This document shows positions 42,218 to 50,135 of a DNA stretch of 64,000 bases, one piece after another. Position 1 is the stretch's first letter, and each line of letters begins with the position of its first letter. Below the pieces are notes generated by a model. The model did not search any database. It worked only from the letters and a program-made list of their open reading frames with translations, and was not told the DNA's origin. The DNA lies in assembly GCA_964352785.1 (NCBI GenBank), contig CAYGTI010000004.1, positions 62,001 through 126,000 on the forward strand. Reading direction: 5' to 3'. Position numbers and translations under genes: made by a program. Source of the stretch: JACOMS01 sp964352785. GTDB lineage: Bacteria; Pseudomonadota; Alphaproteobacteria; Caulobacterales; Maricaulaceae.

Positions 42218-43537
42218 CTACTTCACAAATTGAGTAATAATATTTTCCAGATGTTCTTGGCGCCCTGATACCGGAGCTGGCGACACATTGGCTTTGAGGC
42301 AAACCTCAGACATGTCGTCCAAACTTAATACGCCGTCCATCATTTGTTTGCCGAGGCCGCTGTCCCATCCTTTATACCGCTTCGCGGCGAAGCTTGATAG
42401 TTTTTCACTTTGGATCAACGCCGCTGCGTTATCGAGCGCGCGGGCCAAAAGGTCCATGCCGCCGATATGGCCATGGAATAGATCTTCAGCATCAATACTT
42501 TGTCGCCGTACTTTGGCATCGAAATTAGAGCCGCCGTTTTTAAACCCACCGCCTTTTAAAATGTAATAAAGGGCCACTGTGGTTTCTCTAAGATCGTTCG
42601 GGAACTGATCCGTATCCCACCCGTTTTGAGGGTCGCCGCGGTTGAAATCTATGGACCCAAAAATACCGAAAGCATTCGCCATCTCAACTTCGTGCTCAAA
42701 GCTGTTTCCGGCCAAAGTCGCGTGATTGGGCTCGATATTAACGCCGATTTCGCCCTCAAGACCATGAGTTTTTAGGAATCCGTAAACTGTCCCCACATCT
42801 CTATCATACTGGTGCTTGGTGGGTTCGTGAGGCTTGGGCTCTATCCATAAATCACCCTTGAATCCGATCTTATGCTTATGCTCCACGGCCATATTTAGGA
42901 ACCGTCCCAACTGGTTCATTTCCTGCCCGACATTGGTGTTCAAAATTGTATCATAGCCTTCACGCCCGCCCCAAAAAACATATCCCGCCCCTCCTAAACG
43001 ATGGGTCGCTTCCATGGCGTGCTTGACTTGCAGCGCCGCAAACGCGACCACATCCGGGTTCGGGTTCGTGGAGGCCCCGGCGATATAACGCGGATGAGAA
43101 AACATGTTTGCCGTGCCCCACAAAAGCTTGAGATCCCGAGAGTCGAGTTTGGCTTCTATTCGGTCAACAATCTTTGCTAAGTTTTCTACATGGTCTTTCG
43201 GGGTCTCTGCCGCCGCCATAACATCAACATCATGAAAGCAAAAAAAAGGATTGCCAAGGCGGTCAAAGAATTCCATGGCGGCATCAAGTTTGGCGTTTGC
43301 CGCGGCTTGATCATTTGTACCGCTATGCCACGGACGATTAAACGGCCCCGCACCGAATACATCGAACCCATCCCAACAGAATGTATGCCAATAACAGGCT
43401 GCAATGCGGAGGTGCTGTGCAACGGTTTTCCCCATCACCACCTTGTCGGCTTCATAATGTTTGAAGGCCAGTGGATTATCGCTTTCAGGGCCTTCATATT
43501 GTATTTTTGGAATATGGTTGAAATATGTACTCATCAT
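42218..43537 (-). CDS. xylA: Xylose isomerase XylA
   Basis: 439 residues, as expected for class II xylose isomerases (about 440). His102 and Asp105 in FFCFHDVDV align with the E. coli catalytic His101/Asp104. VFWGGREGYDTILNTNVGQE, LWIEPKPHEPTKHQYD and the metal site NIEPNHATLAGNSFEHEV are clear signatures, as is GSIDFNRGDPQNGWDTDQFP. It converts D-xylose to D-xylulose in the cytoplasm. The ATG overlaps the xylB stop (ATGA); a second ATG three bases on is also possible. Confidence 0.98.
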   Translation of the reverse strand: MMSTYFNHIPKIQYEGPESDNPLAFKHYEADKVVMGKTVAQHLRIAACYWHTFCWDGFDVFGAGPFNRPWHSGTNDQAAANAKLDAAMEFFDRLGNPFFCFHDVDVMAAAETPKDHVENLAKIVDRIEAKLDSRDLKLLWGTANMFSHPRYIAGASTNPNPDVVAFAALQVKHAMEATHRLGGAGYVFWGGREGYDTILNTNVGQEMNQLGRFLNMAVEHKHKIGFKGDLWIEPKPHEPTKHQYDRDVGTVYGFLKTHGLEGEIGVNIEPNHATLAGNSFEHEVEMANAFGIFGSIDFNRGDPQNGWDTDQFPNDLRETTVALYYILKGGGFKNGGSNFDAKVRRQSIDAEDLFHGHIGGMDLLARALDNAAALIQSEKLSSFAAKRYKGWDSGLGKQMMDGVLSLDDMSEVCLKANVSPAPVSGRQEHLENIITQFVK

Positions 43538-44988
43538 AGTCTCCGAGTTAGCGACTCACTCGCTGTGTATAGGTTTTGGAAAATCTCTCGGCGCTCCGCA
43601 TAATGCTCTTGCAGATACTGGTCAGGGTGAACCGTATGTTCAATAGGGGGCGGTTTGCAAATATCCGAAATTTTATCTGCATTCAGGCACAACCGGGCTA
43701 GACGCGCCGCTCCGAATGCTGGGCCAACGGCAGCCCCGCCCCGGTAATGCAGCGAGACGCCAAAAGCAGCGCTGAGTATCTTGCCCCAATAAATAGATCG
43801 CGCACCACCGCCGATGACGCTTAAGGCTGTTATGTTCGCGCCTGCGCCTCGTAGTGCATCAAGTCCATCGGCCAAGGCAAAAGCCACACCTTCCAGGGCG
43901 GCCTGCGCCAATGTAATACGGTTATCTTCGTGGCTGAGACCGAAAAACGCGCCCTTCGCGTCCGGATTATTATGCGGGGTGCGTTCGCCGGAAAGATAAG
44001 GCAAGAAAAACGCGCCGTCTCCGGGTTGGTTCGCGTCTTCTGCCGCCGCATATAGATCTGCGGGCGTGTCGTAGTCCATAATTTTCGCGGCAAAATCTAT
44101 CGCGCTGGCAGCCGAGAGAATGACGCTCATTTGGTGCCATAAACCGGGGAGTGCATGGCAAAATGTATGGACCGCGCCAGCGGTGTTGGGACGAAAGCTG
44201 TCATCCGCCAAAAATATCACGCCTGAGGTGCCCAAGGATATAAATCCGTCACCATTGGCAATTGTTCCGCTACCAACGGCACCAGCAGCATTATCACCTC
44301 CGCCTCCCGCGACGGGAACACTCGGAACGCCCCAGTCCTGTGCAATTTCGCGGCGTAATTGCCCCGTCGCTTCTGAGCCTTCGAATAATTCCGGCATGTG
44401 ATGCCTTGCAAGCCCCGTTAGTGCCAAGACATCATCAGACCAGTCTCTGGCGCCAACATTCATCCAAAGCGTTCCGGCGCTATCGGACATATCCGATGCG
44501 TATGTTCCGCACATCTTAAGGCGCACATAGTCCTTGGGTAAAAGAATTTTGCGAATGGCCTTGAATGCATCTTGTTCATGGGCGCGCATCCATTGGAGCT
44601 TGGGCGCGGTAAATCCCGGCATCGCCAGATTGCCTGTTATGTCCGTGAGGGACGGCATTTCTTTCATCATGTCCGTGCATTCTGCTCCGCTGCGCCCATC
44701 ATTCCATAGAATAGCGGGGCGCAGAACTTTATCATTGTCGCCTAAACAGGTTGCGCCGTGCATTTGCCCAGACAGGCCAATAGCTTTGATACCGGACCGT
44801 TTAAATGGATCGAGCGCTTTAACGGCGGCGCTGGAAGCGGCCCACCAATCATGTGGGTTTTGCTCTGACCAAAGGGGATGCGGTCTGTTGACTGTTAATG
44901 GAACAGCCGCTTGATCCGCAATTTTTTGCCGCTCATCAACAAGGACGGCTTTGACCCCGGATGTGCCGATATCAATACCGAGATACAT
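43534..44988 (-). CDS. xylB: Xylulokinase XylB
   Basis: 484 residues, the usual FGGY xylulokinase length. The N-terminal phosphate site is YLGIDIGTSGVKAVLVDE. SGQMHGATCLGDNDKVLRPA and ILWNDGRS are xylulokinase signatures. The catalytic Asp lies in VAGGGGDNAAGAVGSG, and SVIGGGARSIYWGKILS is the C-terminal ATP site. It phosphorylates D-xylulose to xylulose-5-phosphate for the pentose phosphate pathway. It overlaps the GH3 gene upstream by one base and xylA downstream by four, showing a tight xylose operon. Confidence 0.97.
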   Translation of the reverse strand: MYLGIDIGTSGVKAVLVDERQKIADQAAVPLTVNRPHPLWSEQNPHDWWAASSAAVKALDPFKRSGIKAIGLSGQMHGATCLGDNDKVLRPAILWNDGRSGAECTDMMKEMPSLTDITGNLAMPGFTAPKLQWMRAHEQDAFKAIRKILLPKDYVRLKMCGTYASDMSDSAGTLWMNVGARDWSDDVLALTGLARHHMPELFEGSEATGQLRREIAQDWGVPSVPVAGGGGDNAAGAVGSGTIANGDGFISLGTSGVIFLADDSFRPNTAGAVHTFCHALPGLWHQMSVILSAASAIDFAAKIMDYDTPADLYAAAEDANQPGDGAFFLPYLSGERTPHNNPDAKGAFFGLSHEDNRITLAQAALEGVAFALADGLDALRGAGANITALSVIGGGARSIYWGKILSAAFGVSLHYRGGAAVGPAFGAARLARLCLNADKISDICKPPPIEHTVHPDQYLQEHYAERREIFQNLYTASESLTRRL

Positions 44989-47375
44989 TATTGAACGGTA
45001 AGTGTTACAGATTTTACGTTATCGGAACTGTTGCCGACCATGATATCAAATTCGCCCGGCTCAACAACACGTTTCATATCCTTGTTCCAGAAATGCAGGG
45101 ACGCCGGCGTGATAGCTAGCTCAACCGTTTCAGATTGCCCCGGATCCAAGGTAATCCGCTTAAATCCTTTTAACTCTTTTACGGGCCGGGTTACCGAACT
45201 GATTTTATCGCGAATATAAAGCTGAATAACTTCATCTCCTGTATATTTCCCGGTATTGGAAACCGTCACGCTAACACTAGCCGTGCCGTTCGCCCGGATA
45301 TTTGTAGAAGACAGCAAGGGTTCGGACATTTCAAAACTTGTGTAGCTAAGCCCGTAACCAAATGGATAGAGCGCACTGACATCGCCAAATGCGTAGCCTC
45401 GCCGTGCAGTCGGCTTGTGATTGTAAAAAGCAGGAATGTGCCCGACTGACCGCGGTATGCTCACCGGCATTTTGCCTCCGGGGTTCGCGTTGCCAAACAG
45501 AAGGTCAGCAACCGCCGTGCCGGTTTCCTGCCCTAATTGCCAGCCCCATAAAATCGCGGGCATCTTGTCTTGAACGTCGGTAATGGCGAGCGGGCGGCCG
45601 GTGATCATAACTGTGACCATAGGTTTGCCGGTTTGCGCTAATGCTTGTACCAATTGCGTTTGTTCGCCGATTAAAGTGATGTCAGAGCGGTCGCCCATAT
45701 GGGTCTCGGACCATGCCTCCCGGCTTGTGCTCTCATCACCGCCAATCGCCAGAATGATAAGATCTGCCGACTTGGCGATTGCAACAGCTTCGTAAATACT
45801 CGCCATGTTTTTATCTTTGTCAGCAAGCTTCACATCGTCAGCCCACCAGTCCCGGTTTGTTGTAAGGGTCACGCCTTGGGCGTGGACAATATCGACGGCG
45901 CCGCCAACCTCAGCTTTAATGCCGTCTAAGATGCTAATAGTTTGCCGGGGTTCGTCAGAATACCCGCCCAAAACAGTAATCGCCGCATTCGGCCCGATCA
46001 CAGCAATTCTTTTATAATCTGCTTTGTTTAGCGGCAGAAGATCGCCTTCGTTTTTTACCAGTACCGGGGCCTTAATGGCCGCTTCAAGAGCGAGTGCGCG
46101 CGCTTCGTCATTGCCTGTAATGGCGTCGGCAATTGTGCCATCCGCAAACGGTGTATCGAACACATTGCCGCGCACTTTCATGTCTAGGACCCGCCTGACG
46201 GCTTGATCAACATATTTCATGTCGAGCTCGCCTGTCTCGAGCCTTTCTTTCAGCGCGTAATATGCGACGCCGTCTGGAAGCTCCAAGTCAACTCCGGCTT
46301 TTAATGCAAGCTCTCCGGCCTCGGTGATATCTTTCGCAATGCTATGGCGAACATTAAGCTCATTGATTGCAAAGTAATCGGCGACAACAGCGCCAGTAAA
46401 CCCCCATTCGTCCCGAAGTATATCTTCTAAAAGCCAGTCATTGGCATGGGATGGAATGCCATTGATCTCGTTATATGATGCCATCACAGATGCTGCGTTA
46501 CCCTCTTTCACAGCAGCCTCAAATGGCGGAAAGAAAACCTCTCTTAGTGTCCGCTCCGATATGTTTGCCGGAGCGATATTTGTTCCGCTTTCCGGCTGCC
46601 CGTGACCCGTCATGTGCTTCAATGTCGTTAAAACTTTATCATCCTCGATTGGGAATCCAGTGCCCTGAAAGCCCTTAACGGCCGCTAGTCCCATTTGTGA
46701 TACCAGATAGGGGTCTTCGCCGAATGTTTCTTCTATTCGGCCCCAGCGTGGATCGAGCGCCACATCTACAACGGGCGATAGGACGTGGTGTACGCCGCGC
46801 GCTCTAATTTCACGGGCGGTAATAGCATAAACATTTTCAATTAATGCCGGGTCAAACGTACTGGCAAGGGCAATAGATTGCGGAAAACTCGTAGCGTAGC
46901 GCCCCTGAAACCCGTGTAGGCCTTCTTCATGAAAGAGCGTCGGGATACCTTGCCGGGTTTCTTCAATCATCCATTTTTGAACAGTATTAACAAAGTCAAC
47001 GGTCTCTGACGGTGTGCGCCCGCTCAGCGTACGCACGACAGTCGAATCGTTGACATCTTTGCGTTCCGTGTCTGCTTCCATACCAATGGTGTCTTGTGGG
47101 CGCGCGAAGCAACCGACTCCGTGAGGGAATCTCTCTTTCATTTTTTCTGGATTAAAAGAACCATCAGAATCCAAGACATCCGCTTTACCGAACCAAACGC
47201 ACGAAATTTGAGCCAACTTCTCATCCAGTGTCATGTCTACTAGCAATGCTTCAACGCGGGCGTCGCTTGCTTTCTGGGCCGCGATTTCAGGACCCGCAGC
47301 GTCAGGCGCGCAAGCTGAGATGGCGAATAAAAGAGGTATACTCAATGAAAATTTAGTCCAATTATGTTTCGACAT
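44988..47375 (-). CDS. GH3 beta-glycosidase (probable beta-xylosidase/glucosidase), lipoprotein
   Basis: 795 residues with a lipoprotein signal ending AISAC (Cys22) and AGGGG before the ATG. The GH3 N-terminal barrel has LFHEEGLHGF near 147-156, the conserved KHMTGHGQ at 253-260 and the nucleophile Asp333 in GAVVADYFAINE. The C-terminal sandwich and fibronectin III-like domain (VSVTVSNTGKYTGDEVIQLY, GFKRITLDPGQSETVEL) complete the usual long GH3 form. It faces the periplasm or cell surface and would release terminal sugars. It heads an operon with xylB and xylA, so beta-1,4-xylosidase activity is my preferred reading. A LacI-type operator lies 41 bases upstream. Confidence 0.93.
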   Translation of the reverse strand: MSKHNWTKFSLSIPLLFAISACAPDAAGPEIAAQKASDARVEALLVDMTLDEKLAQISCVWFGKADVLDSDGSFNPEKMKERFPHGVGCFARPQDTIGMEADTERKDVNDSTVVRTLSGRTPSETVDFVNTVQKWMIEETRQGIPTLFHEEGLHGFQGRYATSFPQSIALASTFDPALIENVYAITAREIRARGVHHVLSPVVDVALDPRWGRIEETFGEDPYLVSQMGLAAVKGFQGTGFPIEDDKVLTTLKHMTGHGQPESGTNIAPANISERTLREVFFPPFEAAVKEGNAASVMASYNEINGIPSHANDWLLEDILRDEWGFTGAVVADYFAINELNVRHSIAKDITEAGELALKAGVDLELPDGVAYYALKERLETGELDMKYVDQAVRRVLDMKVRGNVFDTPFADGTIADAITGNDEARALALEAAIKAPVLVKNEGDLLPLNKADYKRIAVIGPNAAITVLGGYSDEPRQTISILDGIKAEVGGAVDIVHAQGVTLTTNRDWWADDVKLADKDKNMASIYEAVAIAKSADLIILAIGGDESTSREAWSETHMGDRSDITLIGEQTQLVQALAQTGKPMVTVMITGRPLAITDVQDKMPAILWGWQLGQETGTAVADLLFGNANPGGKMPVSIPRSVGHIPAFYNHKPTARRGYAFGDVSALYPFGYGLSYTSFEMSEPLLSSTNIRANGTASVSVTVSNTGKYTGDEVIQLYIRDKISSVTRPVKELKGFKRITLDPGQSETVELAITPASLHFWNKDMKRVVEPGEFDIMVGNSSDNVKSVTLTVQ

Positions 47376-47415
47376 CTAAAAACCCCTGCTTTTTTCTCTT
47401 ATTGCTACGGAAAAA

Positions 47416-47429
47416 TGACAACCTTGTCA
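47416..47429. promoter_or_regulatory. LacI-type operator between the GH3-xylBA operon and lacI
   Basis: TGACAACCTTGTCA is an inverted repeat (TGACAA-CC-TTGTCA), 41 bases from the GH3 start and 55 from the lacI frame. It can serve both divergent promoters, implying control of the xylose operon and autoregulation. Confidence 0.75.
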
Positions 47430-47483
47430 AAATTAAATTAAGGGGAGAATTTTAAGCTTGAAACTCATCGGGTTCGCCTTACT

Positions 47484-48503
47484 GTGCCCCAAATGACAAC
47501 AATTATTGATATTGCCAACGAGGCTGGTGTCTCTTTCAAGACCGTTTCTCGCGTGCTCAACGGAGAGGCAGGGGTCAGAGAAAAGACGCGTGAAAAGGTG
47601 CTCACGGTTGCGTCGGAAATGAACTATCGGCTCAATTCCTCTGCTAGGAATTTGCGGTCTAAATCCCTGCCGCGGGTTTTCTTGTTAGGTGATAACCCCA
47701 GCCGGAGTTTTGTTGAGGCTATGCGCTTTGGTGCTGTGATGGGGTGCCAGAAATTCGGATATGAGCTTAAAGTCGAAAATTTATCAAATAAGGCTGTCAT
47801 TAAAACGCTTTTATCCGCGAAAGATATTGTGGGCGCCGTTTTGGCTCCGCCTTTGGCGAACTCAAAGTGGATATTGGAGTACCTCAATAAGCAGCAGATA
47901 CCTTATGTTCGAATATGTGCTGAACAGGTCAGCGATGAAGGGCATAAAATCGGTATTGATGACCGCGCTGCTGCGGAAGATATGACGAATTATCTGATCG
48001 GTCTGGGACACACACGCATTGGCTTTATTCAGGGGCATCCAGATTACGATGTGTCCCGCCGTCGTGATCTGGGTTACCGGGACGCTATAAAGGCCGCCGG
48101 ACTTGAAATCAATGAAAGCCTTATTGCTCAAGGCGAGTTTTCATATGTATCAGGGCTAAGTGCTGCTGAAAAACTCTTATTTCGTTCCGATAGGCCAACG
48201 GCCATATTTGCTGCAAACGATGATATGGCGGCAGCGACGCTGGCTGTAGCCTATAGATACGGAATTTCTGTACCCGAGGATTTATCTGTTGCCGGGTTTG
48301 ACGATTCTCCGATATCTGCAATCGTGGACCCGGGCCTCACAACCATAAGGCAGGCGGTTAACTCTATGACCGAGAAGGCCATCGGTATTCTGTCGCAGAA
48401 AATCATTCACAGGAACGGTGTTTTGGAAGATATAAAGTTCGTGTATGAACTTATCGAAAGGGCGTCTACGGCGCCTGTAGGAACAGAAACTCAAAAACTC
48501 TAA
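47484..48503 (+). CDS. LacI-family transcriptional regulator (likely xylan/xylose regulon repressor)
   Basis: 339 residues from GTG 47484; the ATG at 47493 is an equally good start and neither has a clear SD. Residues about 4-50 are the LacI headpiece: TTIIDIANEAGVSFKTVSRV and NGEAGVREKTREKVLTVASE. The rest is a periplasmic-binding-protein-like domain (GIDDRAAAEDMTNYLIGLGH, AIFAANDDMAAATLAVAYRY, VPEDLSVAGFDDSPISAIVD), so it binds a sugar inducer. It lies between the GH3-xylBA operon and the sugar porter, each with a matching palindrome. I infer it represses those promoters and the three other matching sites in the window, with xylose or a xylo-oligosaccharide relieving repression. Confidence 0.93.
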   Translation: MPQMTTIIDIANEAGVSFKTVSRVLNGEAGVREKTREKVLTVASEMNYRLNSSARNLRSKSLPRVFLLGDNPSRSFVEAMRFGAVMGCQKFGYELKVENLSNKAVIKTLLSAKDIVGAVLAPPLANSKWILEYLNKQQIPYVRICAEQVSDEGHKIGIDDRAAAEDMTNYLIGLGHTRIGFIQGHPDYDVSRRRDLGYRDAIKAAGLEINESLIAQGEFSYVSGLSAAEKLLFRSDRPTAIFAANDDMAAATLAVAYRYGISVPEDLSVAGFDDSPISAIVDPGLTTIRQAVNSMTEKAIGILSQKIIHRNGVLEDIKFVYELIERASTAPVGTETQKL

Positions 48504-48504
48504 T

Positions 48505-48518
48505 TGACAACGTTGTCT
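48505..48518. promoter_or_regulatory. LacI-type operator upstream of the sugar porter
   Basis: TGACAACGTTGTCT starts two bases after the lacI stop codon and ends 38 bases before the porter start. It differs from the palindromic consensus only at its last base. Confidence 0.72.
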
Positions 48519-48556
48519 AGTTCCTGTTTTGTAAATAAAAATTAATGGGGAATATT

Positions 48557-49963
48557 ATGTCAAAAAATATGAAAACAACCAGTGATACCGGGAATATGGG
48601 TTTCATCATCCTGATTTGCCTGGTCGCAACGTTAGGCGGGTTTCTTTTTGGATTTGACAGCGGCGTCATCAACGGCACCGTAAAAGGCCTCGATGAAGCC
48701 TTTGGCGCAGCAAATTTTGCCAGCGGACTTAATGTAGCGTCCATGCTGCTTGGTTGTGCGGCGGGTGCCTTCTTCGCCGGCCGTCTCTCGGATAAATTCG
48801 GCCGGCGCAACATGATGATGTTGGCTGCGGTTTTCTTCCTTATCTCAGCCTGGGGTTCGGGTATTGCGGGGAGCTCAAGTAGTTTTATCTTCTTTCGTAT
48901 ACTCGGCGGCCTGGCTGTTGGCGCGGCTTCCGTTATGGCGCCGGCTTATATTGCTGAAATCGCTCCGGCGCGATTGCGCGGCGGATTAGCGTCTTTGCAG
49001 CAAATCGCAATTGTTGTTGGATTAACCGTGGCGTTCTTTTCGAATTATTTTCTGGCTAGCGTCTCCGGCGGCGCAACGGCAGAGTTTCGGGGTACGGAAA
49101 CGTGGCGGTGGATGTTCTGGGTGGAAATTGTGCCGGCGGCGCTCTTCTTCCTGCTTCTGTTTTTTATTCCCAAGAGCCCGCGCTTTTCTATGGTGAAAAA
49201 TGATGAGGTTGGCGCTCGAAAAACGCTGACCAAATTATTTGGAGCGGGGGTCGCCGAGCACAAAGTGGCTGAAATTAAAGCGTCGCTCGCCTCTGATCAT
49301 CAGCCGCGCCTCTCAGACATATTCAGGGGCGGAAAGCTCCGCCCAATCGTTTGGGTTGGCATTGGTTTGGCCGTTTTCCAACAGCTCGTGGGCATTAATG
49401 TTATATTTTATTATGGTGCTGTGATGTGGGAGGCCGCCGGCTTTACAGAAGCTGACGCGCTTAAGCAAAACGTCTTTATGGGCGTGATGTCTATTTTCGC
49501 CACATTTTTAACAGTGTTTCTCATTGATAAGTTTGGCCGGAAGCCGTTCTTGCTTCTTGGCTCTGTAGGCATGGCGATCATGCTGGCGGTCGTGGCATGG
49601 GCCTTTGGTACAGGCAATCTTGTCGACGGAAATTTGGTGCTGGCTCCAGCCATGGGAAGAACCGCGCTTTTAGCGGCTATGGCCTATGTCTTCTTCTTTA
49701 ACATGACATGGGGGCCGGTCATGTGGGTCTTGCTTGGTGAAATGTTCCCGAACCAAATTCGCGGTTCAGCCCTGGCTGTCGCAGGCCTGGCTCAGTGGCT
49801 GGCGAACTTTGCCGTGACGATCTCGTTCCCTTGGATGCTTGCTAATTTGGGCCTCTCAGTCTCGTTCTTTATCTATTCCGGATTTGCTTTCATCTCGATT
49901 ATCTTTGTGAAGATGGCGGTTAAGGAAACTAAAGGTATGGAACTTGAAGATATGGTCGGATAA
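48557..49963 (+). CDS. MFS sugar porter, XylE/GLUT type
   Basis: About 468 residues from the ATG at 48557, which follows GGGGA; an ATG at 48545 is in frame but overlaps that site. Twelve membrane segments. Sugar-porter signatures are GFLFGFDSGVINGT, GRLSDKFGRRNMMML, RILGGLAVGAASVMAPAYIA, PKSPRFSM, QQLVGINVIFYYG and DKFGRKPFLLLG. It imports a monosaccharide by proton symport. With xylA, xylB and a xylan regulator next to it, D-xylose is the likely substrate, though glucose cannot be ruled out. The GH3-GH10 genes follow after 172 bases and may share its transcript. Confidence 0.94.
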   Translation: MSKNMKTTSDTGNMGFIILICLVATLGGFLFGFDSGVINGTVKGLDEAFGAANFASGLNVASMLLGCAAGAFFAGRLSDKFGRRNMMMLAAVFFLISAWGSGIAGSSSSFIFFRILGGLAVGAASVMAPAYIAEIAPARLRGGLASLQQIAIVVGLTVAFFSNYFLASVSGGATAEFRGTETWRWMFWVEIVPAALFFLLLFFIPKSPRFSMVKNDEVGARKTLTKLFGAGVAEHKVAEIKASLASDHQPRLSDIFRGGKLRPIVWVGIGLAVFQQLVGINVIFYYGAVMWEAAGFTEADALKQNVFMGVMSIFATFLTVFLIDKFGRKPFLLLGSVGMAIMLAVVAWAFGTGNLVDGNLVLAPAMGRTALLAAMAYVFFFNMTWGPVMWVLLGEMFPNQIRGSALAVAGLAQWLANFAVTISFPWMLANLGLSVSFFIYSGFAFISIIFVKMAVKETKGMELEDMVG

Positions 49964-50021
49964 CTCCGCGTCTCATCAGGCTGCCGGTATCGTCGCCAGC
50001 TGCTTGATTAAAAGTTACTTA

Positions 50022-50068
50022 GCTCGCAAAATTGCGAGCGTATCCCTCGCGGCCATGTCCTTGACATG
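50022..50068. promoter_or_regulatory. Two inverted repeats in the gap before the second GH3 gene
   Basis: GCTCGCAA (50022-50029) pairs with TTGCGAGC (50032-50039) over two bases. CATGTC (50054-50059) pairs with GACATG (50063-50068) over three. The first lacks a T-run, so it is not a normal terminator. They may be operators or mRNA structures between the porter and the GH3 gene. Confidence 0.35.
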
Positions 50069-50135
50069 CTGCCGTGAGAATCCGAACGCGGTTTAATCTA
50101 ATTTCCGGGCGTTCGCTATTTGAAAGGTTTATACC

